From Antilocapra americana (taxonomy: Eukaryota; Chordata; Mammalia; Artiodactyla; Antilocapridae): a DNA stretch of 64,000 nt. The number at the start of each line of letters is the position of its first letter. Positions within the stretch are counted from its first letter, which is position 1. The stretch spans positions 8,695,969 to 8,759,968 of the forward strand of contig ML660774.1 of assembly GCA_007570785.1 (NCBI GenBank), in the 5' to 3' direction. A model generated the notes under the pieces. It ran no database searches. It had not been told where the DNA came from and worked only from the letters and a program-made list of their open reading frames with translations. The translations under genes were made by a program, and so were the position numbers. This document shows, piece after piece, positions 35,755 through 46,537 of the stretch.

Positions 35755-35958
35755 ACATTATGTGAAAATTCAGGCATGCGTGCAAATTGATTTTTTTAGC
35801 GGATTTATAGAATAGTGTAATTATCACTACATCCCCGTTTAAAAATGTTTCCATCACTCCAGTAAGTTCCCTGTGCCCATTTGCTGTCAGTCTCATCTCC
35901 CACCTCTAGCCCAAGGCAAGCACTGATTACTTTCTGCCCCATAGATTCTCTTTCCCTC
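35755..35958 (-). mobile_element. Old L1 (L1M type), antisense, 3' part of a split element
   Basis: Matches the antisense 3' region of ancient L1: 'aaaaatgtttccatcactcc', 'aagttccctgtgcccatttg', 'aggcaagcactgattacttt'. The element breaks off at 'catagattc' and resumes after the nested young elements at about 40453. Confidence 0.75.
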
Positions 35959-36338
35959 TTTTTTTTTTAACTAATCTTTTATTGAAGGGTAATTGCTTTA
36001 CAGAATTATGTTGTTTTCTGTCAAACCTCAACACGAATCAGCCATAGGTATATATATATCCCCTCCCTTTTGAACCTCCCTCCCATCTCCCTCCCCATCC
36101 CACCCCTCTAGGTTGATACAGAGCCCCTGTTTGAGCTTCCTGAGCCATACAGCAAATTCCCATTGGCTATCTATTTTACACATGGTAATGTAAGTTTCTA
36201 AGTTACTCTTTCCATACATCTCACCCTCTCCTCCCCTCTCCCCATGTCCATAAGTCTGTTCTCTATGCCTGTTTCTCCACTGCTGCCCTGTAAATAAATT
36301 CTTCAGTACCATTTTTCTGGATTTCGTATATATGTGTT

Positions 36339-36677
36339 CAATTCAGTTCAGTCGCTCAGTCGTGTCCAACTCTTTGTGACCCCATGAACCGCAGCACACC
36401 AGGCCTCCCTATCCATTACCAACTCCCAGAATCTACCCAAACCCATGTCCATTGAGTTGGTGATGCCATCCAATCATCTCATCCTCTGTCTTCCCCTTTG
36501 TCTCCTGCCTTCAGTCTTTCCCAGCATCAGGGTCTTTTCGAATGAGTCAGCTCTTCGCATGAGGTGGCCCAAGTATTGGAGTTTCAGCTTCAGCATCAGT
36601 CCTTCCAATGAACACCCAGGACTGACCTCCTTTAGGATGGACTGGTTGGATCTCCCTGCAGTCATATTCTAACACTC
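36339..36677 (-). mobile_element. BovB fragment nested in L1, antisense, with foldback junction
   Basis: Inverted BovB tail 'cagttcagtcgctcagtcg' to 'ggttggatctccctgcagtc', then 15 bases that are not BovB. Perfect target copies tatgtgtt lie at 36331-36338 and 36678-36685. The extra bases are an inverted copy of the adjacent L1 sequence. Confidence 0.9.
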
Positions 36678-36693
36678 TATGTGTTAGAATATG
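36663..36693. repeat. Perfect 13-base palindrome at an insertion junction
   Basis: catattctaacac and gtgttagaatatg are exact reverse complements separated by tctat. One arm belongs to the BovB insertion's 5' junction and the other to the L1 target. Confidence 0.95.
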
Positions 36694-37137
36694 ATATTTA
36701 TCTTTCTCTTTCTGACTGACTTCACTCTGTATAATAGGTTCTAGGTTCATCCACCTCATTAGAACTTACTCAAATGTGTTCCTTTTTATGGCTGAGTAGT
36801 ATTCCATTGTGTATATGTACCACAACTTCTTTATTCATTCATCTGTCGATGGACATCTAGGTTGATTCCATGTTCTAGTTACTGTAAATAGTGCTGCAAT
36901 AAACAATGGGATATGTGTGTCTTTTTCAATTTTGGTTTCTTCAGGGTATATGCCTAGGAGTGGGATTTCTGGGTCATATGGTGGTTTTATTCCCAGTTTT
37001 TTTAAGGAATCTCCATGCTGTCTTCCATAGTGGCAATATCAATTTGTATTCCAACCAATAGTGCAAGAGCATTCCCTTTTCTCCACACCCTCTCAAGCAT
37101 TTATTGCTTGTAGACTTTTTGATGATGACCATTCTTA

Positions 37138-37210
37138 CCCGGAGGCCTGGCATGCTGTAGTCCATGGGTTTACAGAGAGTCAGACATGACTGAGCGACTG
37201 AACTGAACTG
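37138..37210 (+). mobile_element. 73-base BovB tail nested in L1, sense
   Basis: Holds only the last part of BovB (ggaggcctggcatgctgtag to gcgactgaactgaactg). It splits the L1 phrase that normally reads 'cattctgattggtgtg', with attctta/attctga as the likely short target duplication. Confidence 0.88.
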
Positions 37211-37215
37211 ATTCT

Positions 37216-39750
37216 GATTGGTGTGAGGTGATATCTCATTGTAGTTTTGATTTGCATTTCCCTAATAATGATCAGTGTTGAGCATCTTTTCATGTGTTTG
37301 TTAGCCATCTGTATGTCTTCTTTGGAGAAATGTCTTAGGTCTTTTCCCCACTTTTTGTTTGTTTTTCTGGTATTGACCTGTATGAATTGCTTGTATATTT
37401 TGTAAATTAATGCTTTGTCAGTTGTTTCATTTGCTCTTATTTTCTCCCATTCTGAGAGTTGTCTTTTCACCTTGCTTATAGTATCCTTTGCTGTGCAAAA
37501 ACTTTTACGTTTAATTGGGTCCCACTTGTTTACTTTTGTTTTTATTTCTATTACTCTAGGAGGTGGATCGCAGAGGATCTTGCTTTGATTTATGTCATCA
37601 AGTGTTTTGCCTATGTTTTCCTCTAAGAGTTTTATGGTTTCTGGTCTTACATGGAGGTCTTTAATCCATTTTGAGTTTATGTTGGTGTTAGGAAGTGGTC
37701 TAATTTCATTCTTTTACAGGTAGCTGTCCAGTTTTCCCAGCACCATTTATTGAAGAGGCTGTCCTTGCCTCATTGTATATTCTTGCCTCCTTTGTCAAAA
37801 ATAAAGTACCCATAGGTGCATGGGTTTATTTCTGGGCTTTCTATCTTGTCCCATTGATCTATTTCTGTTTTTGTGCCAGTACCATACTGTCTCAATGATG
37901 GTAGTTTTGAAGTATAATCTGAAGTCAGGAAGGTTGATTCCTTCAGTTCCATGCTTCTTTCTCAAGACTGCTTTGGCTATTCCAGGTCTTTTGTGTTTCT
38001 ATATGAATTATGAAATTTTTTGTTCCAGTTCTGTGAAAAATGTCACTGGCAATTTGATAGGGATCACATTGAATCTGTAGACTGTGTTTGGTAGCATAGT
38101 CATTTTCACAATATTGATTCTTCCTACCCAGGAACATGGAATATCTCTCCATCTGTCTATGTTATCTTTGATTTGTTTCATTAGTGTCTTATAATTTTCT
38201 ATGTACAGTTCTTTTGTCTCCTTAGGTAAGTTTATTCCTAGATACTTAATTCTTTTTGTTGCAATGGTGAAGGGGATTGACTTCTCTTTCTGATTTTTCT
38301 TTGTTGATATATAGAAATGCAAGTGATTTCTATGTATTGATTTTGTATCCTGCAACTTTTCTAAATTCACTGATTAGCTCTAGTAATTTTCTGATACTAT
38401 CTTTAAGCTTTCCTATGTACAGTATCATGTCATCTGCAAACAGTGAGAGCTTCTTTTCCGATCTGGATTCCTTTTATTTTATTTTATTCTTTTTCTCTTC
38501 TGATTGCTGTAGCTAGGACTTCTAGAACTGTGTTGAATAACAGTGGTGAAAGTGGACACCTTTGTCTTGTTCCTGACCTTAGGGGGAATGCTTTCAGTTT
38601 TTCACCATTGAGAAGAATATTTGCTGTAGGCTTATCATATATGGCCCTTACTAAGTTGAGGTAGGTTCCTTCTATGCCCATTTTTTGAAGAATTTTAATC
38701 ATAAATGGGTGCTGAATTTTGTCAAAGGCTTTTCTGCGTCTGTTGAGATGATCATATGGTTTTTATCTTTCAATTTGTTAATATGGTGTATCACATTGAT
38801 TGATTTGCATATATTGAAGAATCCTTGCATCCCTGGAATAAACCCAACTTGATCATGGTGTGTGTGAGCTTTTTGATGTGTTGCTGAATTCTGTATTCTA
38901 AAATTTTAAGGATTTTTGCATCTATGTTTATCGGTGATATTGACCTGCAGTTTTCTTTTTTGTTGTTGTCTCTGTCTGGTTTTGGTATCAGGGTGATGGT
39001 GGCCTCATAGAATGAGTTTGGAAGTGTTCCTTACTCTGCAATTTTTTTGAAAGAGTTTTAGAAGGGTAGGCATTGGCTCTTCTCTAAGCCATCTGGTCCT
39101 GGGCTTTTGTTTTTTTGGAGATTTTTTTATTATAGCCTCAATTTCAGTGCTTGTGATTGGATTGTTCTTAATTTCTATTTCTTCCTGTTTCAGTCTTGGA
39201 AGATTGAACTTTTCTAAGAATCTGTCCATTTCTTCCAGGTTATCTATTTTATTGCCATAGAGTTGTTCATAATAGTCTTATAATCCTTGTATTTATGCAT
39301 TTTCTGTTGTAACCTCTCCTTTTTCAATTCAAATTTTTTTGATTTGATTCTTCTCTCCCTTTTTTTCTTTTTTGATGAGTCTGGCTAAAGGTTTGTCTAT
39401 TTTGTTCATATTCTCAAAGAACCAGCTTTTAGTTTTATTAATCTTTACAATTGTTTCTTTCATTTCTTTTTAATTTATTTCTGCACAGATCTTTGTGATT
39501 TCTTTCCTTCTACTAATTTTGGGGCTTTTTTGTTCTTCTTTATCCAGTTGTTTTAGGTGTAAAGTTAGCTTGTCTATTTGATGGTTTTTTTTGTTTGTTT
39601 TTTAAAGTAGGATTGTATTGCTATAACCTTCCCTCTTAGAACTGCTTTTGCTGCATCCTATAGGTTTTGAATTGTGTTTTCATTGTCTTTTATTTCTAGA
39701 AATTTTTTTATTTCCCTTTTGCTTTCTTCAGTAACCTCACTTTTCCTCTT
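37216..39750 (-). pseudogene. L1 ORF2 remnant (reverse transcriptase and C-terminal part)
   Basis: Broken minus-strand frames preserve recognisable ORF2 blocks. At 38484-38702 there is a finger/palm segment with PLSPLLFN. The catalytic motif is readable as FADD at 38429-38440. At 38008-38370 there is the downstream 'YLGINL' to '[10 protein letters not shown]' block. At 37180-37470 a further C-terminal part is seen. Frameshifts and stops separate the pieces, and the N-terminal endonuclease is missing because the element is truncated. Confidence 0.85.
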
Positions 39751-40452
39751 GATAACAGTGAAAGAGGAGCATGAAAAAGCTGGCTTAAAACTCAGCATTA
39801 AAAAAACTAAGATCCTGGCATCTTGTCCCCTCACTTCATAGCAAATAGAAGGGGAAAAAGTGGAAACAGTGACAGATTTAATTTTCTTGGGCTCCAGAAT
39901 CACTGCTGAAAATGAAAAAGACACTTCCTCATTGGAAGAAAGTCTATGATATCCTAGGCTGTATTAAAAAGCAGAGTCATCGCTTTGTGGGTGGTATAGG
40001 TCCATATAGTCAAAGCTATGGTTTTTCCAGTACTCATGTATGGATGTGAGAATTGGATCATAGAAAAAGCTAAGTACCAAAGAACTGATGCTTTTGAATT
40101 GTGGTGCTAGAGAAGACTCCTTGAAGAGTCCCTTAGACTGAAAGAGATCAAACTAGTCAGTCCTAAAGGAAATCAGCCCTGAATATTCATTGGAAGGACT
40201 GATGATGAAGCTCTAATACTTTGGCCATCTGATGTGAAGAGCTGACTAATTGGAAAAGATTCTGATGATTGTAAAGATTGAAGGCAAAAGAAGAAAGGGG
40301 TTGCAGAGGATGAGGTGGTTGGATGGCATCACTGACTCAATGGACATGAGTTTCAGCCAGCTCTGGAAGATGGTGAAGGACAGGAAAGCCTGGCATGCTG
40401 CAGTCCATGAGGCTGCAAAGAGTAGGACATGACTGAATGACTAAACAACAAC
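39751..40452 (+). mobile_element. BovB LINE 3' part, sense, abutting the L1
   Basis: Starts near 'cctcttgataacagtgaaag', a point just downstream of the RT domain, and runs to the end (gactgaatgactaaacaac) with an AACAACAA tail. The young L1 ends directly at its 5' edge and the split L1M resumes just after its tail, so the pair occupies one site. Confidence 0.9.
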
Positions 40453-41675
40453 AAAAAAGAAATTTATAGATATCATATAAGAGATTTCAATATCATTTTT
40501 GAAATGCTTCTTCTACTGAGCATATTGTTTCTGAGGTTTACCTGTAGTGTTGTACCAGTAGCTTGGGTTTTTTTTACTTATTATTGGTGAATACTATTCC
40601 AGTGTATGGGTATACCATGGTTTTATTTCAATCAGTTTACCAGTCAATAGACATTCAGATTGCTCACAGTTTGGGACTATTGTGAATGTGCCGCTGTGAG
40701 CATTACAGATACAAATCTTTGTATGAATGTCAGTTTTCATTTGGATGAATGGCCAGTGTTCACTGGATGGATAGCCAGTAAACGAATTTTTGTCTCATAA
40801 GTTTGTGTTTATAATCTTTTTAAGGAGGAGAAACAGTTTTCCAAAGTGATTGCACTAGTTTTCATTTGCTTCAGCAATGGGCAGGGGATCCAGATTTTCA
40901 TCATTTTTATTGTCTGAATTTTGATTATGGCCATCCTATGGTATGTGAAGTGGTATCTGTGATTTTGATTTGCATTTATCTATTGATTTATGATGTGGAG
41001 CATGCTTTCAAGTGCTTTTTGGTCATTTAGATTTATTTTTTGGACAAATGTCTATTTAGATCCTTTCCTTATTTTTCAACTGGAGGTTTATATTATTGAG
41101 CTGTAGAAGCTCTATAGATTCAGGATACAAGTTCTTTCTGAGATATATGATTTGCAATATTTTCTGTCAATCTGTGACATGTACTTAATTTTAAAATTTA
41201 GAAAACAAAAGTTTTGAAATTTTGATGAAGTCCAATTCATCAATTGTGCTTTTATATCTAATTTTGGTGTCATATCTAATAAATCTTTGCCTAACCTATT
41301 TCAAAAATGCTTTTATCTCATGTTTTCATTAGGATTCTTAAAACTTTTTCTTTTACATCTAGGTATTTGATCCATTTTAAGTTGATTTTGGTGTAAGGCA
41401 TCTCATAAACAGCTAAGATAATGATTTCTATTGCTATTTTTTTACATATGGATATCCAATTATATCAGCACCATTGGTTGAAAACGAAGTATCCTTTCCC
41501 CCTAAATTTCTTTGGCTCTTTGTCAAAAATCAATTGACTATAAATATAAGGGTTTATTTCTGAACTTTCTATTCTGTTCCATTGATCTATGTGTCAGTCT
41601 TTATGCTTATCACACTGCCTTGATTATTGTAGCTTTATAGGAAGTTTTGAGATTGAATAAACTCCTCTTTGCTCT
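40453..41675 (-). mobile_element. Old L1 (L1M type), antisense, 5'-ward continuation
   Basis: Resumes the older element: 'ccagtgtatgggtataccat', 'gaagtggtatctgtgatttt', 'cagcaccattggttgaaaac' and 'tctattctgttccattgatc'. Numerous indels. It ends near 41675, where resemblance to L1 fades. Confidence 0.8.
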
Positions 41676-42175
41676 TTTTTTCTAAGTGGCGCCAAATCTT
41701 ATCTTAGTAATACTCCTTCCACCATAGGAAATAGTTTAATTTCTAGTCCTAAAAGAATTATAAAAAATCATGAAAAAGTGCTTTCATGTAAATTTGGTCT
41801 TTGCAACATAACAAGCCACCTCAAAACTAGTGGCTTAAACAACAACAGTTTGTTTCTCTTTCAGTTCTGAGTCAGCAATCTGAGATGTGCTTAACAGAAC
41901 AGTTTTTCCCCTGATCTCAGCCATGTGTCTGTGGTCAGCTGCCAGTCATGGTGACAGTTCTGCTTCTGGAGGTTAACTGGGTGTCAGCTGGGGCAGTGTG
42001 GGTAACTGGGCCATGTGTTTCTCATCATACATGTGACTAGACTGAGCTGGTTCCCATGGCAGCAGGATACCCACAACAGCAAGAGGAAAGACTTCTAAAA
42101 TCTCTGTACACATCACTTTTGCTCATGTCTCATTAGTTAAGCAAGTGACAAAGCCAAGACCAGCATCCTCTGTGA
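41676..42175. other. Unique DNA
   Basis: No family recognised; includes 'caacataacaagccacctca', a phrase seen in some old mammalian repeats, but not enough to assign. Confidence 0.45.
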
Positions 42176-42376
42176 AAGTGAAGTCGCTCAGTCGTGTCCG
42201 ACTCTTTGCGACCCCATGGACTGGGGTCTACCAGGCTCCTCCGTCCATGGGATTCTCCAGGCAAGAATACTGGAGTGGGTTGCCATTTCCTTCTCCAGGG
42301 GATCTTCCTGGCCGAGGGATCAAACCTAGATCTCCCGCATTAGAAGCAGACGGTTTTAACCTCTGAGCCCCCAGTG
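42176..42376 (-). mobile_element. Bov-tA SINE, antisense, with target duplication
   Basis: Antisense body 'gaagtcgctcagtcgtgtcc' through 'gcaagaatactggagtgggt' to the inverted head. Flanking atcctctgtga (42165-42175) and atcctctctga (42377-42387) agree at 10 of 11 bases. CpG content is high and the copy is relatively young. Confidence 0.94.
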
Positions 42377-42387
42377 ATCCTCTCTGA

Positions 42388-42716
42388 GGGATCTACCAAA
42401 GGAGAATATAAGATTATATAGGAACTAATTGAAGGCATTACTAGGGTCCATCCACCACAGTTTTTAGCCACCTGCAGGAATTAAATGCTTTGAATGTGAA
42501 GAGAATCATGTTTCTGGGTATGCCTAACCAGTTATTTCAAAGCAACCATTTTTGTCAATGTAACTGACTCTAACACAGATTCCTAATCCATTGAGACCCA
42601 TGTATCATCTGGTAGCTAATCCTAGAGAAGAATACAGAGAAATACAATGGTTCCTTATAATTTTCCTTCAGCTCACAAAGCTTTGAGGAAAGCCAAAGAA
42701 ACAAAAATATTTCCTC
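42388..42716. other. Unique DNA
   Basis: Nothing recognised. Confidence 0.5.
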
Positions 42717-43035
42717 AATAAGAACAATTCAGTTCAGTTCAGTTGCTCAGTCGTGTCTGACTCTTTGTGACCCCATGAATCGCAGCACGCCAGGCCTCCC
42801 TGTCCATTACCAGCTCCTGGAGTCGGTGTTACCATACAGCCATCTCATCCTCTGTTGTCCTCTTCTCCTCCTGCCCCCAATCCTTCCCAGCATCAGGGTC
42901 TTTTCCAATGAGTCAACTCTTTGCATGAGGAGGACAAAGTATTGGAGTTTCAGCTTCAACATCAGTCCTTCCAATGAACACCCAGGACTGATCTTCTTTA
43001 GGATGGACTGGTTGGATCTCCTTGCAGTCCAAGGG

Positions 43036-43135
43036 NNNNNNNNNNNNNNNNNNNNNNNNNNNNNNNNNNNNNNNNNNNNNNNNNNNNNNNNNNNNNNNNN
43101 NNNNNNNNNNNNNNNNNNNNNNNNNNNNNNNNNNN
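43036..43135. other. Assembly gap of exactly 100 N
   Basis: One hundred N bases, the conventional placeholder for a gap of unknown size. Both edges are BovB sequence. The intact copy at 13372-13899 has about 159 bases (13694-13852) between the same edge motifs. Confidence 0.98.
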
Positions 43136-43460
43136 AATATGCTATCTAGGTTGGTCATAACTTTCCTTCCAAGGAGTAAGCGTCTTTTAATTTCATGGCT
43201 GCAATCATCATCTGCAGTGATTTTGGAGCCCCAGAAAATAAAGTCAGCCACTGTTTCCACTGTTTCTCCATCTATTTCCCATGAAGTGATGGGACCAGAT
43301 GCCATGATCTTAGTTTTCTGAATGTTGAGCCTTAAGCCAACTTTTCACTCTCCTCTTTTACTTTCATCAAGAAGCTTTTTAGTTCCTCTTCACTTTCTGC
43401 CGTAAGGGTGGTGTCGTCTGTATATCTGAGGTTATTGATATTTCTCTCAGCAATCTTGAT

Positions 43461-43892
43461 TCAAGCTTGTGCTTCTTCCAGCCCAGCATTTCTCATGATA
43501 TATTCTACATAAAAGTTAAATAAGCACGGTGACAATATACAGCCTTGACATGCTCCTTTTCCTATTTGAAACCAGTCTGTTGTTCCCTGTCCAGTTCTAC
43601 CTGTTGCTTCCTGACCTGCATACAGGTTTCTCAAGAGGCAGTTAAGGTGGTCTGGTATTCCCATCTCCTTCAGCATTTTACACAGTTTATTGTGATCCAC
43701 ACAGTCAAAGACTTTGACATAGTCAATAAAGCAGAAATAGATGTTTTTCTGGAACTCTCTTGCTTTTTCAATAATCCAGCGGATGTTGGCAATTTGATCT
43801 CTGGTTCCTCTGCCTTTTCTAAAACCAGCTTGAACATCTGGAAGTTCACAGTTCACATATTGCTGAAGCCTGGCTTGGAGAATTTTGAGCAT
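43461..43892 (-). pseudogene. BovB reverse transcriptase fragment
   Basis: A 143-codon open frame encodes the N-terminal half of the RTE-type RT: a QAGFRKGRGTRDQIA block, motif A-like FIDYVKVFDCVDH with the catalytic-type aspartates, and the downstream QGCILSPCLFN block. A stop ends the frame just before the catalytic motif, which is readable beyond it as YTDD near 43420. Not functional as it stands: no endonuclease, stop codon, and the gap beyond. Confidence 0.88.
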
Positions 43893-44069
43893 TACTTTAC
43901 TAGCATGTGAGATGAGTGCAACTGTGCGGTAGATTGAGCATTCTTTGGCATTGCCATTCTTTGAGATTGAAATAAGAACAATTAGGGATTTCCAATTCCA
44001 TTCTTTCCTAACTTAACATGATTTACTTTTAGAGCTATGTAGTTTCAAGAGATCCTCATGGTCATTGTT

Positions 44070-44279
44070 TAGCCTTCCTTTGTGGCTCTGATGGTAAAGA
44101 ATCTGCTGCAATATGGGAGACCTGGATTCGATCCCTGGGTTGGGAAGATCCCCTGAAGGAGGATGTGGCAACCCACTCCAGTATTCTTGCCTGGAGAATT
44201 CCATGGACAGAGGAGTCTGGCGTGCTACAGTCCATGGGGCTGCAAAGAGTCGGACACGACTATGACTAAGCACAGCAGT
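44070..44279 (+). mobile_element. Bov-tA SINE, sense, with target duplication
   Basis: Head 'tagccttcctttgtggctct', B-box 'ggattcgatccctgg', end 'gacacgactatgactaagc'. Perfect target copies ggtcattgtt at 44060-44069 and 44280-44289. Confidence 0.94.
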
Positions 44280-44286
44280 GGTCATT

Positions 44287-44514
44287 GTTGTTCAGTTGAT
44301 AAGTCATGTTCGACTCTTTGTGACCCCACGGACTGCAGCACGCCAGGCTCCCCTGTCCTTAACTACCTCCTGGAGTTTGCTCAGATTCATGTCCATTGAG
44401 TGGGTGATGCCATCCAACCATCTCATCCTCTGTCATCCCCTTCTCCTCCTGCCTTCAATCTTTACCAACGTCAGGGTCTTTTCCAAAGAGTCAGCTCTTT
44501 GCATCAGGGGGCCT
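44287..44514 (-). mobile_element. BovB 3' fragment, antisense
   Basis: Begins at the inverted tail (gttcagttgataagtcatgt) immediately after the sense SINE's target copy and ends at 'tttgcatcagggggcc'. The SINE therefore landed at the tail edge of this older BovB piece. Confidence 0.9.
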
Positions 44515-45362
44515 AGTGGTCATATAGACCCAAATCTGAAGGTTGTACCTTACAGCTCCATCGACAAGATAGACATCCTGACATTAGGATCCACTACTTT
44601 TGCATAAATAACCAAATTATACAATATTTTCCTGTACTTTTCTGGGAAACAATCATAAGCAGTTACCAGTATTTTTGGTGAGAAGACAGAGCTTTATTTC
44701 CAAATTCACATTAGTCTAAATTAATTCATTATTGTTTTTTACTTTATATGTTGTGGATCGACCATTGGCTTTAGTATTTCTGCTGACACTGCTTTTATGA
44801 AAAGACTTGAAATGTTTTAGCAAAGGGGAGGCTTGAAAGCAGATGAGAGGAAGGAAACTGAGTAGTCTGGACATAGCCTGTCAAGTAGAGCTGTGTGGCT
44901 TCAGTGAGTAGTTTTATTATGTTAGGAACAGTAGTTATGGATTAAATATACTCTTTGAGCCAACCAGGAAAACCAACTAGCAATGATGTTTATACTGGAA
45001 AAAATAATTGAGCAAATAGTTTTATAAAACTGATCCATTTGTAAATTAAGGTCAACCTGAGGTGTGTTTATTTCCAAATATATAGATAACAGCTGGATTT
45101 ATATGAGAAGTTGGATAGACTTTAGCTAATTAACCAATTAATTCAATTCCACATGGGCAATTCAAATGTGGCTCCTTGATTTCATCTTTATCTGACAAGT
45201 TTGTTGATTAAAATGATTACTTACATGTATTTTGTTGGGATTATGAATATGGAATTGGACCAAAACGTTAAAGCTATTACAAGGTTAGATCACTCAAGGT
45301 GCTTAGTGAGAGACTAGTTTTTTAGTGTTGATTGTCATAGCTATCATTATTTAAAGGAGTTT
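44515..45362. other. Unique DNA with a candidate conserved patch
   Basis: 45090-45250 contains closely spaced homeodomain-type words (gctaattaaccaattaattc) and looks like a conserved non-coding element; otherwise nothing recognised. Confidence 0.4.
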
Positions 45363-45622
45363 ATGAAGAAATGTGGTCCACTGGAGAAGGGAATGGCAAA
45401 CCACTTCAGTATTCTTGCCTTCACAACCCCAGGAACAGTATGAAAAGACCACTGAAAGATGAACTCCCCAGGTCAATATGTGTCCAGTATGCTGCAGGAG
45501 ATCAGTGGAGAAATAACTTCGGAAAGAATGAAGGGTAGGAGCCAAAGCAAAAACAACACCCAGTTGTGGATGTGACTGGTGATAGAAGCAAAGTCCGATG
45601 CTGTAAACAGCAATATTGCATA

Positions 45623-46114
45623 GGAACCTGGAATGTTAGGTTCATGAATCAAGGCAAACTGGAAGTGGTCAAACAGGAGATGGCAAGAGTGAACGTCGAC
45701 ATTCTAGGACTCAGCGAACTAAAATGAACTGAAGTGGGTGAATTTAACTCAGATGAGCATTTTATCTACTACTGTGTGCAGGAATCTCTTAGAAGAAATG
45801 GAGTAGCCATCATAGTCAACAAAAGAGTCCGAAATGCAGTACTTGGATGCAGTCTCAAAAACAACAGAATGATCTTTGTTCTTTTCCAAGGAAAACCATT
45901 CAGTATCACAGTAATCCAAGTCTATGCCCTGACCAGTAACGCTGAAGAAGCTGAAGTTGAACAGTTCTGTGAAGACCTACAAGACCTTTTAGACCTAATG
46001 CTTCCAAAAGATGTCCTTTTTATTATAGGGAACTGGAATGCAAAAGTAGGAAGTCAAGAAACACCTGGAGTAACAGGCAAATTTGGCCTTGGAGTAGAGA
46101 GTGGAGCAGGGTAA
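45623..46114 (+). pseudogene. BovB AP-like endonuclease domain, broken
   Basis: The frame from GTWNVRFMNQGKLE shows the apurinic-like endonuclease of RTE elements, which nicks target DNA to prime reverse transcription. A TGA at 45725-45727 sits directly after LSELK, where functional copies carry a tryptophan. The metal/catalytic motif reads IIGNWNAKVG at about 46025-46054, with Asn where the family has the catalytic Asp. A further stop follows VESGAG at 46112-46114. The domain is inactive by at least these three lesions. Confidence 0.88.
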
Positions 46115-46537
46115 AGGCTAATAGAGTTTTGCCAAGAGAATGCACTGGTCATAGCAAGTACCCTCTTCCAACAACACAAGAGAAGACTCTATACATGAAC
46201 ATCACCAGATGGTCAACACCAAAATCAGATTGATTATATTTTTTTGCAGCCAAAGATGGAGAAGCTCTATATAGTCAGCAAAAACAGGACCAGGAGCTGA
46301 CTGTGGTTCAGATCATGAACTTCTTATTGCCAAATTCAGATGAAAATTGAAGAAAGTGGGGAAAACCACTACACCATTCAGGTATGATCTAAATCAAATC
46401 CCTTATGATTATCCAGTGGAAGTGACAAATAGATTTAAAGGACTAGATCTGATAGACAGAATGCCTGATGAACTATGGACGGAGTTCCATGACATTGTAT
46501 AGGAGACAGGAATCAAGACCATCCCCAAGAAAAAGAA

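Larger units (their letters stand above)
35959..39750 (-). mobile_element. Young ruminant L1, antisense, 5'-truncated, with two nested BovB insertions
   Basis: Starts at a poly-T run (35959-35968, the inverted poly-A tail). It runs through the ruminant L1 3' UTR ('cagaattatgttgttttctg'), the 3' landmarks ('ttccattgtgtatatgtacc') and about 2.5 kb of ORF2. It is truncated within ORF2 near 39750, so the 5' UTR and ORF1 are absent. Divergence is clearly lower than in the surrounding L1M. Confidence 0.9.
42730..43970 (-). mobile_element. 5'-truncated BovB LINE, antisense, containing the assembly gap
   Basis: Perfect 13-base target copies aataagaacaatt bound it (42717-42729 and 43971-43983). From the inverted tail (ttcagttgctcagtcgtgtc) it covers the 3' part, the region after RT, and the RT domain up to 'ttctttggcattgcc'. 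It is relatively well preserved. Confidence 0.95.
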
